From contig CAJUHR010000001.1 in assembly GCA_910586255.1 (NCBI GenBank), positions 62,001 to 126,000 on the forward strand: DNA of 64,000 bases, in the 5' to 3' direction. A model generated the notes under the pieces. It was given only the letters and a program-made list of their open reading frames with translations. It did no database searches and was not told the origin of the DNA. The translations under genes were made by a program, and so were the position numbers. The number at the start of each line of letters is the position of its first letter. Position 1 is the stretch's first letter. The DNA is from an uncultured Lachnospiraceae bacterium. Its GTDB lineage: Bacteria > Bacillota > Clostridia > Lachnospirales > Lachnospiraceae. This document shows, piece by piece, positions 8,294-15,426 of this stretch.

Positions 8294-9568
8294 TCATTTT
8301 AATTTTTTAACAAACGATTCTCTAATGATCATATCATATTTATTTAACTCTAAAATTGAAGAATTGAAAATTAAGGTTGTAACTTCGCATAGCATCTCAT
8401 ATGTGCATAGATTGAATGGGCCGATAAACTCTTTATAAACATCTGATAATATGTTTTCATCATAATATTCTTTTAATTCACATATAGACGTGGCTACATA
8501 ACTATCTATTTTTAATGGAAAGTAATTTACCATCACTTCTTGATTTTTTAATTTTAAATCCTTTTTGTATCCAATTAAATAGTTATTTCTACATCCACTA
8601 AGAGATAATAATACATTTTTGAGTAAAGCTTTTAACGCATCAGTATAACGTTCTTCATCCAAGAAGAGATGATATGCACTAACATACAAATCTTGCAATT
8701 TAGTATACTCAAAAGGACTCATTTCAAACTTTACTTTTTTGATTTCCAATATTTTGGTATTCAAAAGTGAAAGAATTATTTCATTAAAATTTTTTATTCC
8801 ATCGCATAAATCCTTTTGATTTTGGTATTCCCAAAAGCCTATACCCCATTCAGGGTGTTGCTTTAGTACTATATAATCATGGTGAGTTTCTATATATTTT
8901 TTTCCTGTTGGAGATAGCGAAAAATAATATTCGTTTAATATAGGTAATTCATTTGCATCAATATGAGATAATATTCGTTCTATTAATTCATCTTTCCTTC
9001 CGCTTTTCTTTATGCTTCTTTCAGATAAAATATCTTTTAAATCAGATACTTTCATTAGGGCAAGTATTTCTTCAGGAGAAGATAAACATATTAGCCCCTC
9101 ATTTTTAACTTCATTAAAGTACATTGGCATATTAATTATACCATACTCATAATTAAAATATCCTGGGAAGGAATCTTCTTTTTTGTATGGATGTTTTTCA
9201 AACATATGTAAGAATATGGTTTTTATAAAATCATTATTCGGGAAAGGAGGATCACCCTGGTTAGAAGAGAAATCATCCATATCCGAAAAAATTTCATCGC
9301 TGACATTAGAGATAGTTATATTTTGGGATTGCTGTTCTTGTTCTAATGCTTTAGACTTATTGGTTTTAAAATCATTAGCTATTGGTTTAAATCTTTTTAA
9401 ATAATGCAATTTTTTATGTAGATTTAATGAAAAGAAAATAAGAGATAGTCCAATTAAGAAAATCCCTATGGCTACTTTTCTGCTATAACTATCTATGTCT
9501 TTACTTAGAATAGCTATTATGCCCATTATTACGAAAATAAAACCAAAAGATATACTTATAATTTTCAT
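8294..9568 (-). CDS. membrane-anchored SAP-domain protein of unknown function
   Basis: 424 residues. Two N-terminal membrane helices (about 3-22 and 31-49) are followed by a charged linker and a SAP-like helix-extended-helix (about residues 171-203, VSDLKDILSERSIKKSG then KDELIERIL), a fold that usually binds DNA. The remaining half is helical and unassigned. It is markedly AT-rich compared with the phage structural genes, suggesting separate acquisition. It is the last gene of the repressor-ImmA unit, so it is probably expressed in the lysogen. That position and the membrane anchor fit a superinfection-exclusion or defence gene, but this is inference. Confidence 0.6.
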   Translation of the reverse strand: MKIISISFGFIFVIMGIIAILSKDIDSYSRKVAIGIFLIGLSLIFFSLNLHKKLHYLKRFKPIANDFKTNKSKALEQEQQSQNITISNVSDEIFSDMDDFSSNQGDPPFPNNDFIKTIFLHMFEKHPYKKEDSFPGYFNYEYGIINMPMYFNEVKNEGLICLSSPEEILALMKVSDLKDILSERSIKKSGRKDELIERILSHIDANELPILNEYYFSLSPTGKKYIETHHDYIVLKQHPEWGIGFWEYQNQKDLCDGIKNFNEIILSLLNTKILEIKKVKFEMSPFEYTKLQDLYVSAYHLFLDEERYTDALKALLKNVLLSLSGCRNNYLIGYKKDLKLKNQEVMVNYFPLKIDSYVATSICELKEYYDENILSDVYKEFIGPFNLCTYEMLCEVTTLIFNSSILELNKYDMIIRESFVKKLK

Positions 9569-9578
9569 AATGATTTCC

Positions 9579-10013
9579 CTAATTATTTAATCTTAATTCT
9601 ATTAGTCGTTGTTCATATCCTAACAATCTGGATAACTGTTCTGCGTTTAATCCTTGGTATTCGATCAATATATCATCACTAACAAGTAAATCCATAGCAA
9701 AAATATCCGCTTCTTTTTCATATCGATTTGTATTAAGCATTGTTCTGCTATCCATAAAGATAGTATTTATATTTTTATGTAAGAACATGTGTCCCATTTC
9801 ATGAGCACATTCAAACATCTGCTCTGATTTGGGTAAATTCTCATCTATGTAAATAATATTATTGCGTTGAAAATACTGATAGAAGGCTCTGGTGTCAATT
9901 AGTGGGACAAATAGCAATATTACATTTAATCCTCGGATAATCTCAAATGGATTACGAGACTGGAATCCTCTGGCCAACTCGTCAGCCCGTTTTTTGATAT
10001 CCATAGGCATCAT
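9579..10013 (-). CDS. ImmA/IrrE-family metallopeptidase
   Basis: 144 residues with the zinc-protease signature HEMGH inside CAHEMGHMFLH and a downstream EADIFAMDLL helix that supplies the third ligand. In ICEBs1 and related elements, ImmA cleaves the XRE-type repressor after DNA damage or cell-cell signals and thereby induces the element. The ATG overlaps the end of the repressor gene by 4 bp, so the pair is translationally coupled. The natural target here is the neighbouring repressor. Confidence 0.9.
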   Translation of the reverse strand: MMPMDIKKRADELARGFQSRNPFEIIRGLNVILLFVPLIDTRAFYQYFQRNNIIYIDENLPKSEQMFECAHEMGHMFLHKNINTIFMDSRTMLNTNRYEKEADIFAMDLLVSDDILIEYQGLNAEQLSRLLGYEQRLIELRLNN

Positions 10014-10444
10014 CCTTTTTTATACTTTTTTGGAGTGTACTTTTCCTTGTTCTTTTTCTTTGCCAATTCCATGCCAATCTGCATAGCCGACAGAATGGAC
10101 TCAACGGCTTCCGGGCTGGCTGGCTTTCCATCAAACATCAGGCCTTCCTGGGACAGGAGCTGCTCCCTGGTTTGGTCTAAAATTTTTTCTATATCACGTT
10201 CATCACGAGGGGTCAGGGTGCTTGGGGGCTTTTCTTCTATTAAATCAGAACGGTTAATGTTAAAGTATTGGGCCAAAATTTCTACTTTATCCATTCGGGG
10301 TAATCGAGTTCCATTGCACCAAGTTGATACAGCTGATTTGTTAAAATTTAGGTCATTTACTAAATCGCTCTGAGTTTTGTCATATGCTTTCATATAATGA
10401 TTTAGATTTTTAGAAAAAATCATTTTATAAGATTCTTCAGGCAT
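10010..10444 (-). CDS. XRE-family phage repressor (CI-like)
   Basis: 144 residues. The N-terminal helix-turn-helix covers roughly residues 10-70 (DKTQSDLVNDLNFNKSAVSTWCNG). The C-terminal part is short and helical, with no S24 peptidase domain, as expected for a repressor cleaved in trans by an ImmA-type protease. It diverges from the Cro-like gene at 10582, and the shared gap carries repeated operator-like sequences. A ribosome site AGGAGGTG precedes the start. Confidence 0.9.
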   Translation of the reverse strand: MPEESYKMIFSKNLNHYMKAYDKTQSDLVNDLNFNKSAVSTWCNGTRLPRMDKVEILAQYFNINRSDLIEEKPPSTLTPRDERDIEKILDQTREQLLSQEGLMFDGKPASPEAVESILSAMQIGMELAKKKNKEKYTPKKYKKG

Positions 10445-10510
10445 TTGTTTACACCTCCTATGTGTATACTATAACAAAATGTAGAAAAAAGCAATACTAT
10501 AATTGAAAAA

Positions 10511-10554
10511 AGTTTACAAAAAGTATTGACAGTTTACAAAAAGTAGAATATAAT
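10511..10554 (+). promoter_or_regulatory. early lytic promoter with repeated operators
   Basis: TTGACA at 10526-10531 and TATAAT at 10549-10554 with a 17-nt spacer form a perfect vegetative promoter reading into the Cro-like gene. The 15-mer AGTTTACAAAAAGTA occurs at 10511-10525 and 10531-10545, a 20-bp period, bracketing the -35 box. Each copy is itself a loose palindrome (TTTAC-N5-GTA), so they are good candidates for repressor binding sites. Confidence 0.8.
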
Positions 10555-10581
10555 GATGTGTAGAAAGTGAGGTGATATGGG

Positions 10582-10821
10582 TTGGCAGAATTCCAGATTA
10601 GCCTTGCAGCTGCAAGAGTAAATGCGAAAATGACACAAGAAGATACTGCAAAGGCTATGAAAGTGAGTAAAACCACTATAGTGAACTGGGAGAAAGGCAA
10701 GGTTATTCCTGGAATTCCAGAAATTGAAATGATGTCTAAGCTATATGGAATACCGCAGGATTATATTTTTTTGCCTTGTTATTCTACTAAAAGTAGAGAA
10801 GAGTTATCGAAAACAACATAA
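10582..10821 (+). CDS. Cro-like XRE regulator
   Basis: 79 residues from the TTG at 10582, which follows GAGGTGAT at good spacing. A single helix-turn-helix fills most of the protein (MTQEDTAKAMKVSKTTIVNWEKG). It is the first gene downstream of the early promoter and divergent from the repressor, the classic place for Cro. By position it should repress the lysogeny promoter during lytic growth. Confidence 0.85.
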   Translation: MAEFQISLAAARVNAKMTQEDTAKAMKVSKTTIVNWEKGKVIPGIPEIEMMSKLYGIPQDYIFLPCYSTKSREELSKTT

Positions 10822-10875
10822 GGAAGGAGGTGAGAGGGAATAAGTAGTCGCCAAGTATCACCAGCAACCGTCAGG

Positions 10876-11070
10876 TTGGCCCAATACATCAGTGAAAAGG
10901 GAATCAGTATTTCAAAAATCTCAAAGGCTACAGGTGTATCCTACACCTGTTTGTATGCCAGCCTTGGAGAAAAGGGACGAAACAGGCCATTATCTGTTGA
11001 TGAAGCATTATTGGTGTGTAAGTTTTTGGAGGTTGACCCTAGAGATTTCGCATCAGACAAAGGAGCTTAG
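10876..11070 (+). CDS. small XRE-type DNA-binding protein (possible AUA start at 10840)
   Basis: 64 residues from the TTG at 10876, largely a helix-turn-helix (ISISKISKATGVSYTCLYAS). The TTG has no ribosome site, whereas a strong one (AAGGAGGTGAGAGGGA) lies just before an in-frame ATA at 10840; initiation there would give 76 residues. No ATG, GTG or TTG lies between the upstream stop (10831) and 10876. Its place among the first early genes makes it a candidate excision factor or second regulator. Confidence 0.65.
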   Translation: MAQYISEKGISISKISKATGVSYTCLYASLGEKGRNRPLSVDEALLVCKFLEVDPRDFASDKGA

Positions 11071-11088
11071 AGAAGGAGGTGATGGGAG

Positions 11089-11316
11089 ATGGGAGGAGCT
11101 CCAAAACCTAAATACACAATACCTTGTCCAAATGTTAAAAGGAGGGAAGTAGGAGACCAAAACAATAAGAGGGAAACAAGTACAACCAGATGTGCATATC
11201 CTTTACCAAAAGAGAGGGGGTATCAGAATGAACCTGGAAAGGATAGTTGCTATTTTAATACATCTTTTAGAAGATCAGGAGGGGGCGAAAATCGATTATC
11301 GTATCATTCCTCCTGA
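11089..11316 (+). CDS. small hypothetical early protein
   Basis: 75 codons from an ATG preceded by a strong ribosome site (AGGAGGTGAT at 11074). The first half looks protein-like and has two Cys-Pro-containing segments (IPCPNVKRR, RCAYPLPKE). The second half overlaps the better supported gene at 11228 in another frame. It is not recognised and may be expressed only weakly. Confidence 0.35.
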   Translation: MGGAPKPKYTIPCPNVKRREVGDQNNKRETSTTRCAYPLPKERGYQNEPGKDSCYFNTSFRRSGGGENRLSYHSS

Positions 11317-11347
11317 AGAGGAAACCGATCAAAAGGAGCCCGCCTGA
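11228..11347 (+). CDS. small phage protein, 39 residues
   Basis: The ATG follows AGAGAGGGGG. The product begins MNLERIVAILIHLLEDQEG and has a charged C-terminus, a pattern I associate with short early proteins of clostridial phages. It overlaps the end of the 11089 frame. Function is unknown. Confidence 0.5.
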   Translation: MNLERIVAILIHLLEDQEGAKIDYRIIPPEEETDQKEPA

Positions 11348-11381
11348 GAGCGGGTGGTTGGACAAGCCAAAAGGAGGAACC

Positions 11382-11537
11382 ATGAGAGATTTAAAATTCA
11401 TACCGCCCGGGAAAGTCTACCTGACCCCCGGCCAGAAACAAGCCAGGTATATCCGGCTGTTGGAACGTCTGGTGATTGCGCTGGGATTTGCCTGTATAGT
11501 CCTGGTAGCCGGTTTTGGGATAGCGGTTATTTCATGA
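11382..11537 (+). CDS. small single-pass membrane protein, 51 residues
   Basis: The ATG is preceded by AAAAGGAGGAAC. A basic N-terminal half is followed by one hydrophobic helix (about residues 29-50, LVIALGFACIVLVAGF), predicting a single-pass inner-membrane protein. It belongs to the run of tightly packed early genes. No family is recognised. Confidence 0.6.
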   Translation: MRDLKFIPPGKVYLTPGQKQARYIRLLERLVIALGFACIVLVAGFGIAVIS

Positions 11538-11552
11538 AAGGAGGATGACTGA

Positions 11553-11663
11553 ATGAGCAATATCGATACACTGTATAAATTGCTTGAGCGGGCGGAGAAA
11601 GAGAAGGACTATGACGCAGCTGCCGCCCTGCGCTGGGCAATTTTTACCCTGGAAAATCAATGA
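11553..11663 (+). CDS. 36-residue protein resembling a lone UVR motif
   Basis: The ATG follows GAAAGGAGGATGA. Nearly the whole product is a helical pair similar to the UvrB/UvrC interaction motif (LLERAEKEKDYDAAAALRW then a short helix). In UvrB the motif mediates binding to UvrC. A free-standing copy could act as a decoy or adaptor, but this is speculation from pattern likeness. Confidence 0.5.
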   Translation: MSNIDTLYKLLERAEKEKDYDAAAALRWAIFTLENQ

Positions 11664-11677
11664 GAGGAGGAAGCTAT

Positions 11678-11803
11678 ATGGCAAAGAAGCGTGTCGTAGA
11701 GTTTGAGCGGGTACATAGCGGCCAGGCGGCCCACCGGCAGCAGGTCCGGCTCCTGGCTTACCGGAAGAGGATGACGGGGGTGGGCAGACATGGGAGGCGG
11801 TGA
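11678..11803 (+). CDS. small basic protein, 41 residues
   Basis: The ATG is preceded by GAGGAGGAAGCT. The product is strongly basic (MAKKRVVEFERVHSG and an Arg-rich end), suggesting nucleic-acid binding. It overlaps the start of the next gene by 14 bp, which supports coupled translation. It is too small to assign. Confidence 0.5.
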   Translation: MAKKRVVEFERVHSGQAAHRQQVRLLAYRKRMTGVGRHGRR

Positions 11804-12062
11804 GGCATCTGTGCGGTATCTGTCCGGCATCATCATCCTGGAGAATGGCATGGAGTCCGAGTTTGCCCTCCGGGAGGATGCGGTAAGGCTGATGGAACAG
11901 GAAGCAAGGCGCAAGCGGAAATACCGCCGCACAAAATGTGATCTCCGGAATTATAACCTGGCAGACGAGCTGGTATGCGGGGCGATTGACCCTTATTTAA
12001 GCCGGCTGGCGGCAGAACAGGAAGAAACCACGGCAGTAGGCGCTGCCGGGGAATCCGAATAA
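11790..12062 (+). CDS. hypothetical early phage protein, 90 residues
   Basis: The start overlaps the preceding small gene. The protein is charged and helical, with a basic centre (QEARRKRKYRRTKCDLRNYN) and an acidic, Ala-rich tail. No known domain is seen. It directly precedes the Gp157-like gene. Confidence 0.55.
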   Translation: MGGGEASVRYLSGIIILENGMESEFALREDAVRLMEQEARRKRKYRRTKCDLRNYNLADELVCGAIDPYLSRLAAEQEETTAVGAAGESE

Positions 12063-12113
12063 TAAAAAAATATACACACCCTTATTATGGGGGAGATTGG
12101 AGGAAATGTCAAG

Positions 12114-12617
12114 ATGAAAAAAAGATCCTTGTATGAACTGACAGAGAGTTACCAGATTCTGATGGATATGGTATACGACCCGGAGGTGGACGAGCAGACG
12201 GTCCGGGACACTATGGAAGGGTTGTGGGGCGAGATTGAGGACAAGGCGGACGGATATGCCAAAATCCTTATGGGGATGAAAGCGGATATGGAAACCTTAA
12301 AGGAGGAGGAGCTTCGCCTGAACGCCCGGCGAAAGGCCCTGGAAACCCGTTCCCAGTGGCTTAAGGATAACCTGGAAGCCAACATGCGGGCAATCGGGAA
12401 AACAAAGTTTAAAACAGCATTATTCAGTTTCAATATCCAGAAGAACGGCGGGCTCCAGCCGCTGGTCATTGACGGGCTGATTGATGACATTCCCGGGCGT
12501 TTCCTGATCCAGCAGGCTCCGATACCAAATAATGAGGCGATCCGCAAACTGCTGGAAGAAAAGCAGGTAGATTGGGCCCACCTGGAGCCACGCGGGGAAA
12601 GTCTGAGGATCCGCTGA
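12114..12617 (+). CDS. siphovirus Gp157-family protein
   Basis: 167 residues from the ATG at 12114, which has GGAGG ten bases upstream; an in-frame ATG at 12087 lacks a ribosome site. The protein has the Gp157 layout: an N-terminal helical region (SLYELTESYQILMDMV), a long coiled coil (residues ~45-95), and a small beta C-terminal domain (FKTALFSFNIQKNGG). The family is found in the replication/recombination modules of many Firmicutes phages, and its function is unclear. The stop overlaps the next ATG. Confidence 0.85.
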   Translation: MKKRSLYELTESYQILMDMVYDPEVDEQTVRDTMEGLWGEIEDKADGYAKILMGMKADMETLKEEELRLNARRKALETRSQWLKDNLEANMRAIGKTKFKTALFSFNIQKNGGLQPLVIDGLIDDIPGRFLIQQAPIPNNEAIRKLLEEKQVDWAHLEPRGESLRIR

Positions 12618-12940
12618 TGGAAAAATGGATGGAAATTACGCCGTACCGGATGGGGACCCTGGCTGATCTGGCCAGCAAAGTGACGAAGCAGATGATCTCC
12701 GGGGCCTGGCATCTTACCTATGAAGAGATGGAGATTGTCCTGGGGATGATCCGGTATGGGGTAGAGGAAAGCCAGAAAGTAAACCGGAAGCTGCAAGAGT
12801 CCGAAGAGGCCTGTGCGGCCAGGCAAACGGAAAGGAGGGAAGAAGATGTTCCTGAAAACAGGGGAGTTCAAGAAGCTCATGAAGAACAGCCTGAAAAGGC
12901 AGCAGCTGAAAATCGGCCTGATGGAATCGGAAATGGGTGA
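12617..12940 (+). CDS. hypothetical early phage protein, 107 residues
   Basis: The start ATG overlaps the previous TGA, so it is translationally coupled. The first 70 residues are helical and protein-like (TLADLASKVTKQMISGAWHL). The last third is a charged Glu/Arg-rich stretch lying over the beginning of the next gene in another frame, a 95-bp overlap that is unusually long. Function is unknown. Confidence 0.55.
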   Translation: MEKWMEITPYRMGTLADLASKVTKQMISGAWHLTYEEMEIVLGMIRYGVEESQKVNRKLQESEEACAARQTERREEDVPENRGVQEAHEEQPEKAAAENRPDGIGNG

Positions 12941-13532
12941 TTATTACCTGGTGTGTTCCGATTTCTGGGGGCTGATGGTAGATGAGGATGGGGCAACGAA
13001 CAAATTCAAGGCGGCAATTATGGAGCTGGTGGGGGAAATTCCGGAACGGGGAAGATGCCGTGCCTACGAAATAAATCCGGATACGGGAATCACCTATATG
13101 AATACTTTTGATTTCCCGAATCCATACCAGGAATGGCTTAAGGCAAAAGACAGTGCAGGGGAAACTCCATTGATTTTGTCCGTATGGCCCCATGAATACC
13201 GGATTTATCAAAGAGAGAGTGACGGAGGATACCTGGCCGTGAGCAGGGCGTGGACAGACCATATGTTATCTCCCAAGGAACTGACGGATACGGAGAGTAT
13301 GCCGGGGCAGCCGGGCCTTCGCCGTATTGGGAATGGTACGGATATCCTGTATTTTAAAAACCAGACTACTATCTACTGGGTGTGTAGCGCAAATCCCGGG
13401 GAGAAGAGCAGGGAAGTCCTGTTTCCCAGACTGGGAGGAATGGATTTTTCTGAGGAGGGCTGGATTCGGAAGAGCGTCAAAAATCACGGGGCAGAAGAAG
13501 GGGAGCCGGAGGAGGACAGCCTGCCCTATTAG
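12846..13532 (+). CDS. hypothetical phage protein, 228 residues
   Basis: I take the ATG at 12846, preceded by AAAGGAGGGAAG; the longer frame from 12813 lacks such a site. The sequence suggests mixed alpha/beta structure with no membrane segments (DYYLVCSDFWGLMVDEDG; TIYWVCSANPG). It lies between the Gp157-like gene and the ATPase, so a replication or recombination role is plausible but unproven. Confidence 0.6.
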   Translation: MFLKTGEFKKLMKNSLKRQQLKIGLMESEMGDYYLVCSDFWGLMVDEDGATNKFKAAIMELVGEIPERGRCRAYEINPDTGITYMNTFDFPNPYQEWLKAKDSAGETPLILSVWPHEYRIYQRESDGGYLAVSRAWTDHMLSPKELTDTESMPGQPGLRRIGNGTDILYFKNQTTIYWVCSANPGEKSREVLFPRLGGMDFSEEGWIRKSVKNHGAEEGEPEEDSLPY

Positions 13533-13560
13533 GCCAGGGAGGATGGAAAGGAGAGATGTT

Positions 13561-14214
13561 ATGGCAGTGCCAGTATTGATTATCGGCCGGAGCGGGTCAG
13601 GGAAGAGCGCCAGCATGAGAAACTGCGTGGGAAAGGATTTTGCCCTGATTAATGTGCTGAAAAAGCCGCTTCCGTTTAAAGGCCGTATCCCGTCCGTACA
13701 GACGGATGATTATGCAAAAATTATGACAGCATTGAAGGGATGCCAGCAAAAGTCCATTGTGATTGACGATGCCGGTTATCTGATTACCAACCAGTTCATG
13801 CGGGGCCACAGCAATGCAGGGAAGGGAAACGGGGTTTTCAGCCTTTATAATGACCTGGGGGACCGGTTCTGGAGCCTGATCCAGTTTGTAGTCTCCATGC
13901 CGGAGGACCGGGTCGTATATTTTATGATGCATGAGGACAAGGATGATTCCGGGGATGTGAAGCCGAAAACCATTGGAAAGCTTTTGGATGAGAAGGTATG
14001 CGTGGAGGGGATGTTCACCATTGTCCTCCGGTGCATCCTGGATGGGGAGGAGCACCGCTTTATTACCCAGTCCGCCAACGGGGCGGTCAGTAAGTCCCCT
14101 ATGGGGATGTTTGAGAGCCTGGAGATTGACAATGACCTGATGATGGTGGACAGCGTGATCCGGGAGTATTACGGGATAGAAAATACGAAAAACAAGGAGG
14201 AGAAAACAGCATGA
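13561..14214 (+). CDS. phage P-loop ATPase (AAA_24-like nucleotide-binding protein)
   Basis: 217 residues from an ATG with GGAAAGGAG upstream. The Walker A motif GRSGSGKS is at residues 9-16 and a Walker B-like strand (SIVIDDAGYL) at about residue 60. The overall form matches the RecA-fold phage nucleotide-binding proteins encoded beside Gp157/DUF669 genes, which are thought to act in DNA recombination or annealing. The last codons overlap the next gene by 4 bp. Confidence 0.85.
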   Translation: MAVPVLIIGRSGSGKSASMRNCVGKDFALINVLKKPLPFKGRIPSVQTDDYAKIMTALKGCQQKSIVIDDAGYLITNQFMRGHSNAGKGNGVFSLYNDLGDRFWSLIQFVVSMPEDRVVYFMMHEDKDDSGDVKPKTIGKLLDEKVCVEGMFTIVLRCILDGEEHRFITQSANGAVSKSPMGMFESLEIDNDLMMVDSVIREYYGIENTKNKEEKTA

Positions 14215-14825
14215 TCCGGAAACCGAGCGGGTACGATGAAGCGCCGGCTTATACCGGCGAGTTCCAGCAGCTCCCGAAAGGGAAATATGTGTGTGTCATC
14301 AAACAGGTGGCAACAAGGGATTCCAGAAACGGAAATGAACAGTTTGTGATCCTGTATGATATTGCGGAAGGGGAACATAAGGATTTTTACCAGAAGATGT
14401 TTGATGCGGACAAGGCCCAGAACCCATCCGAAGCCAAATGGCGCGGTGTGTTTAAACAGAACATGGATGGGAAAGGAACGCCCTGGCTGAAGGGGATCAT
14501 CACATCCATTGAACGGTCTAATAATTTCACGTTCCCCTGGGACAGGGAAAAGAATGAGGAGACGCTGAAAGGGAAACGTTTTGGCGGGATTTTCTGGCGC
14601 CGCCAGTATGAGAAGGAGGATGGAAGCCGCCCCATCATTACAGAGCTGTACCGGATCCGGAGTGTGGCAGGGCTGGCGGAAGCAGAGGTACCGGAGGATA
14701 GCCTGCTTCCGGAAATGTCCGGTGGGCGCCCGGAACCGGCGCAGGCAGAAACGCCGTCCTTTGTCGGGGATGGTTTCATGAATATTCCGGATGGGGCCGG
14801 CGATGATGGCATCCCGTTCTTATGA
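14211..14825 (+). CDS. DUF669-like protein with SSB-like acidic tail
   Basis: 204 residues. The N-terminal ~140 residues form a beta-rich domain (LPKGKYVCVIKQVATRDS; FVILYDIAEGEHKDFYQK) typical of the DUF669 proteins that accompany AAA_24 ATPases in phages. The C-terminus is disordered and ends in an acidic DDGIPFL, very like the DDDIPF tip with which SSB recruits partner proteins. I infer a single-strand DNA-binding role. It overlaps the primase gene. Confidence 0.75.
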   Translation: MIRKPSGYDEAPAYTGEFQQLPKGKYVCVIKQVATRDSRNGNEQFVILYDIAEGEHKDFYQKMFDADKAQNPSEAKWRGVFKQNMDGKGTPWLKGIITSIERSNNFTFPWDREKNEETLKGKRFGGIFWRRQYEKEDGSRPIITELYRIRSVAGLAEAEVPEDSLLPEMSGGRPEPAQAETPSFVGDGFMNIPDGAGDDGIPFL

Positions 14826-15426
14826 TGGAGATCCGGACCTTTACCGGAAAGTAAAGGAGGCCGTAACGATCCGGCAGGCCGCCTGGTACTGCGGGTTAAA
14901 GGAGGGAAGGGGAGGATTTTACCTCTGCCCCTTCCATCCGGATAAAAATCCCAGCATGAAGCTCTACCCGAACGGGAAAGGGTTTTATTGCTTTGCCTGT
15001 GGCGCAGGAGGGGATCAGATCGGTCTTGTGTCCCGGTATTACGGGATCCGGAACCGGGAAGCCGCAGAGAGGCTTGCTGCAGCGTTTGAGGCTCCCGTCC
15101 GGACTCCCGCCACATACCGGGAAAAGAGGGAGGCTGCCCTGGCAATAAAAAGGAGGCAGGACCTGGCAGCCTTTGTGAAAAGATCCAGGCTTTATCTGAA
15201 AATGTACCGGATCCTGCTGTGTGAGGCCAGGAGGGATCCGGAAAGCGCCCATTTCGAGGAGGGGATTGGGAAACTGGATTATGTGGAGTATCTGCTTGAG
15301 TGCCTGGACACCTGTGCAGAAGAAGTGCGGAAAGACGAAAAGGCGGTGAAATGGATTGGAGAAGTCGAAAGACGAATTACTGAATGGTATGTCGGCCCTT
15401 GGGAGGGAGGAACCGTTCCCGGATGA
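14803..15426 (+). CDS. CHC2 zinc-finger primase-like protein
   Basis: About 207 residues; the exact start among ATGs at 14791, 14803 and 14806 is uncertain because none has a good ribosome site. The DnaG-type zinc finger is clear (CPFHPDKNPS, then FYCFACGAGGD), the domain that reads the priming template. No TOPRIM catalytic domain follows; the C-terminal half is helical. It probably works with the DUF927 protein encoded next, with which it overlaps by 71 bp. Confidence 0.85.
   Translation: MMASRSYDGDPDLYRKVKEAVTIRQAAWYCGLKEGRGGFYLCPFHPDKNPSMKLYPNGKGFYCFACGAGGDQIGLVSRYYGIRNREAAERLAAAFEAPVRTPATYREKREAALAIKRRQDLAAFVKRSRLYLKMYRILLCEARRDPESAHFEEGIGKLDYVEYLLECLDTCAEEVRKDEKAVKWIGEVERRITEWYVGPWEGGTVPG

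Noticed and set aside
12149..12880. 243-codon minus-strand frame, and similar long ones at 14387-15145 and 15974-16663
   Set aside because: All are mirror frames of well-supported plus-strand replication genes, with no start signals or recognisable domains.
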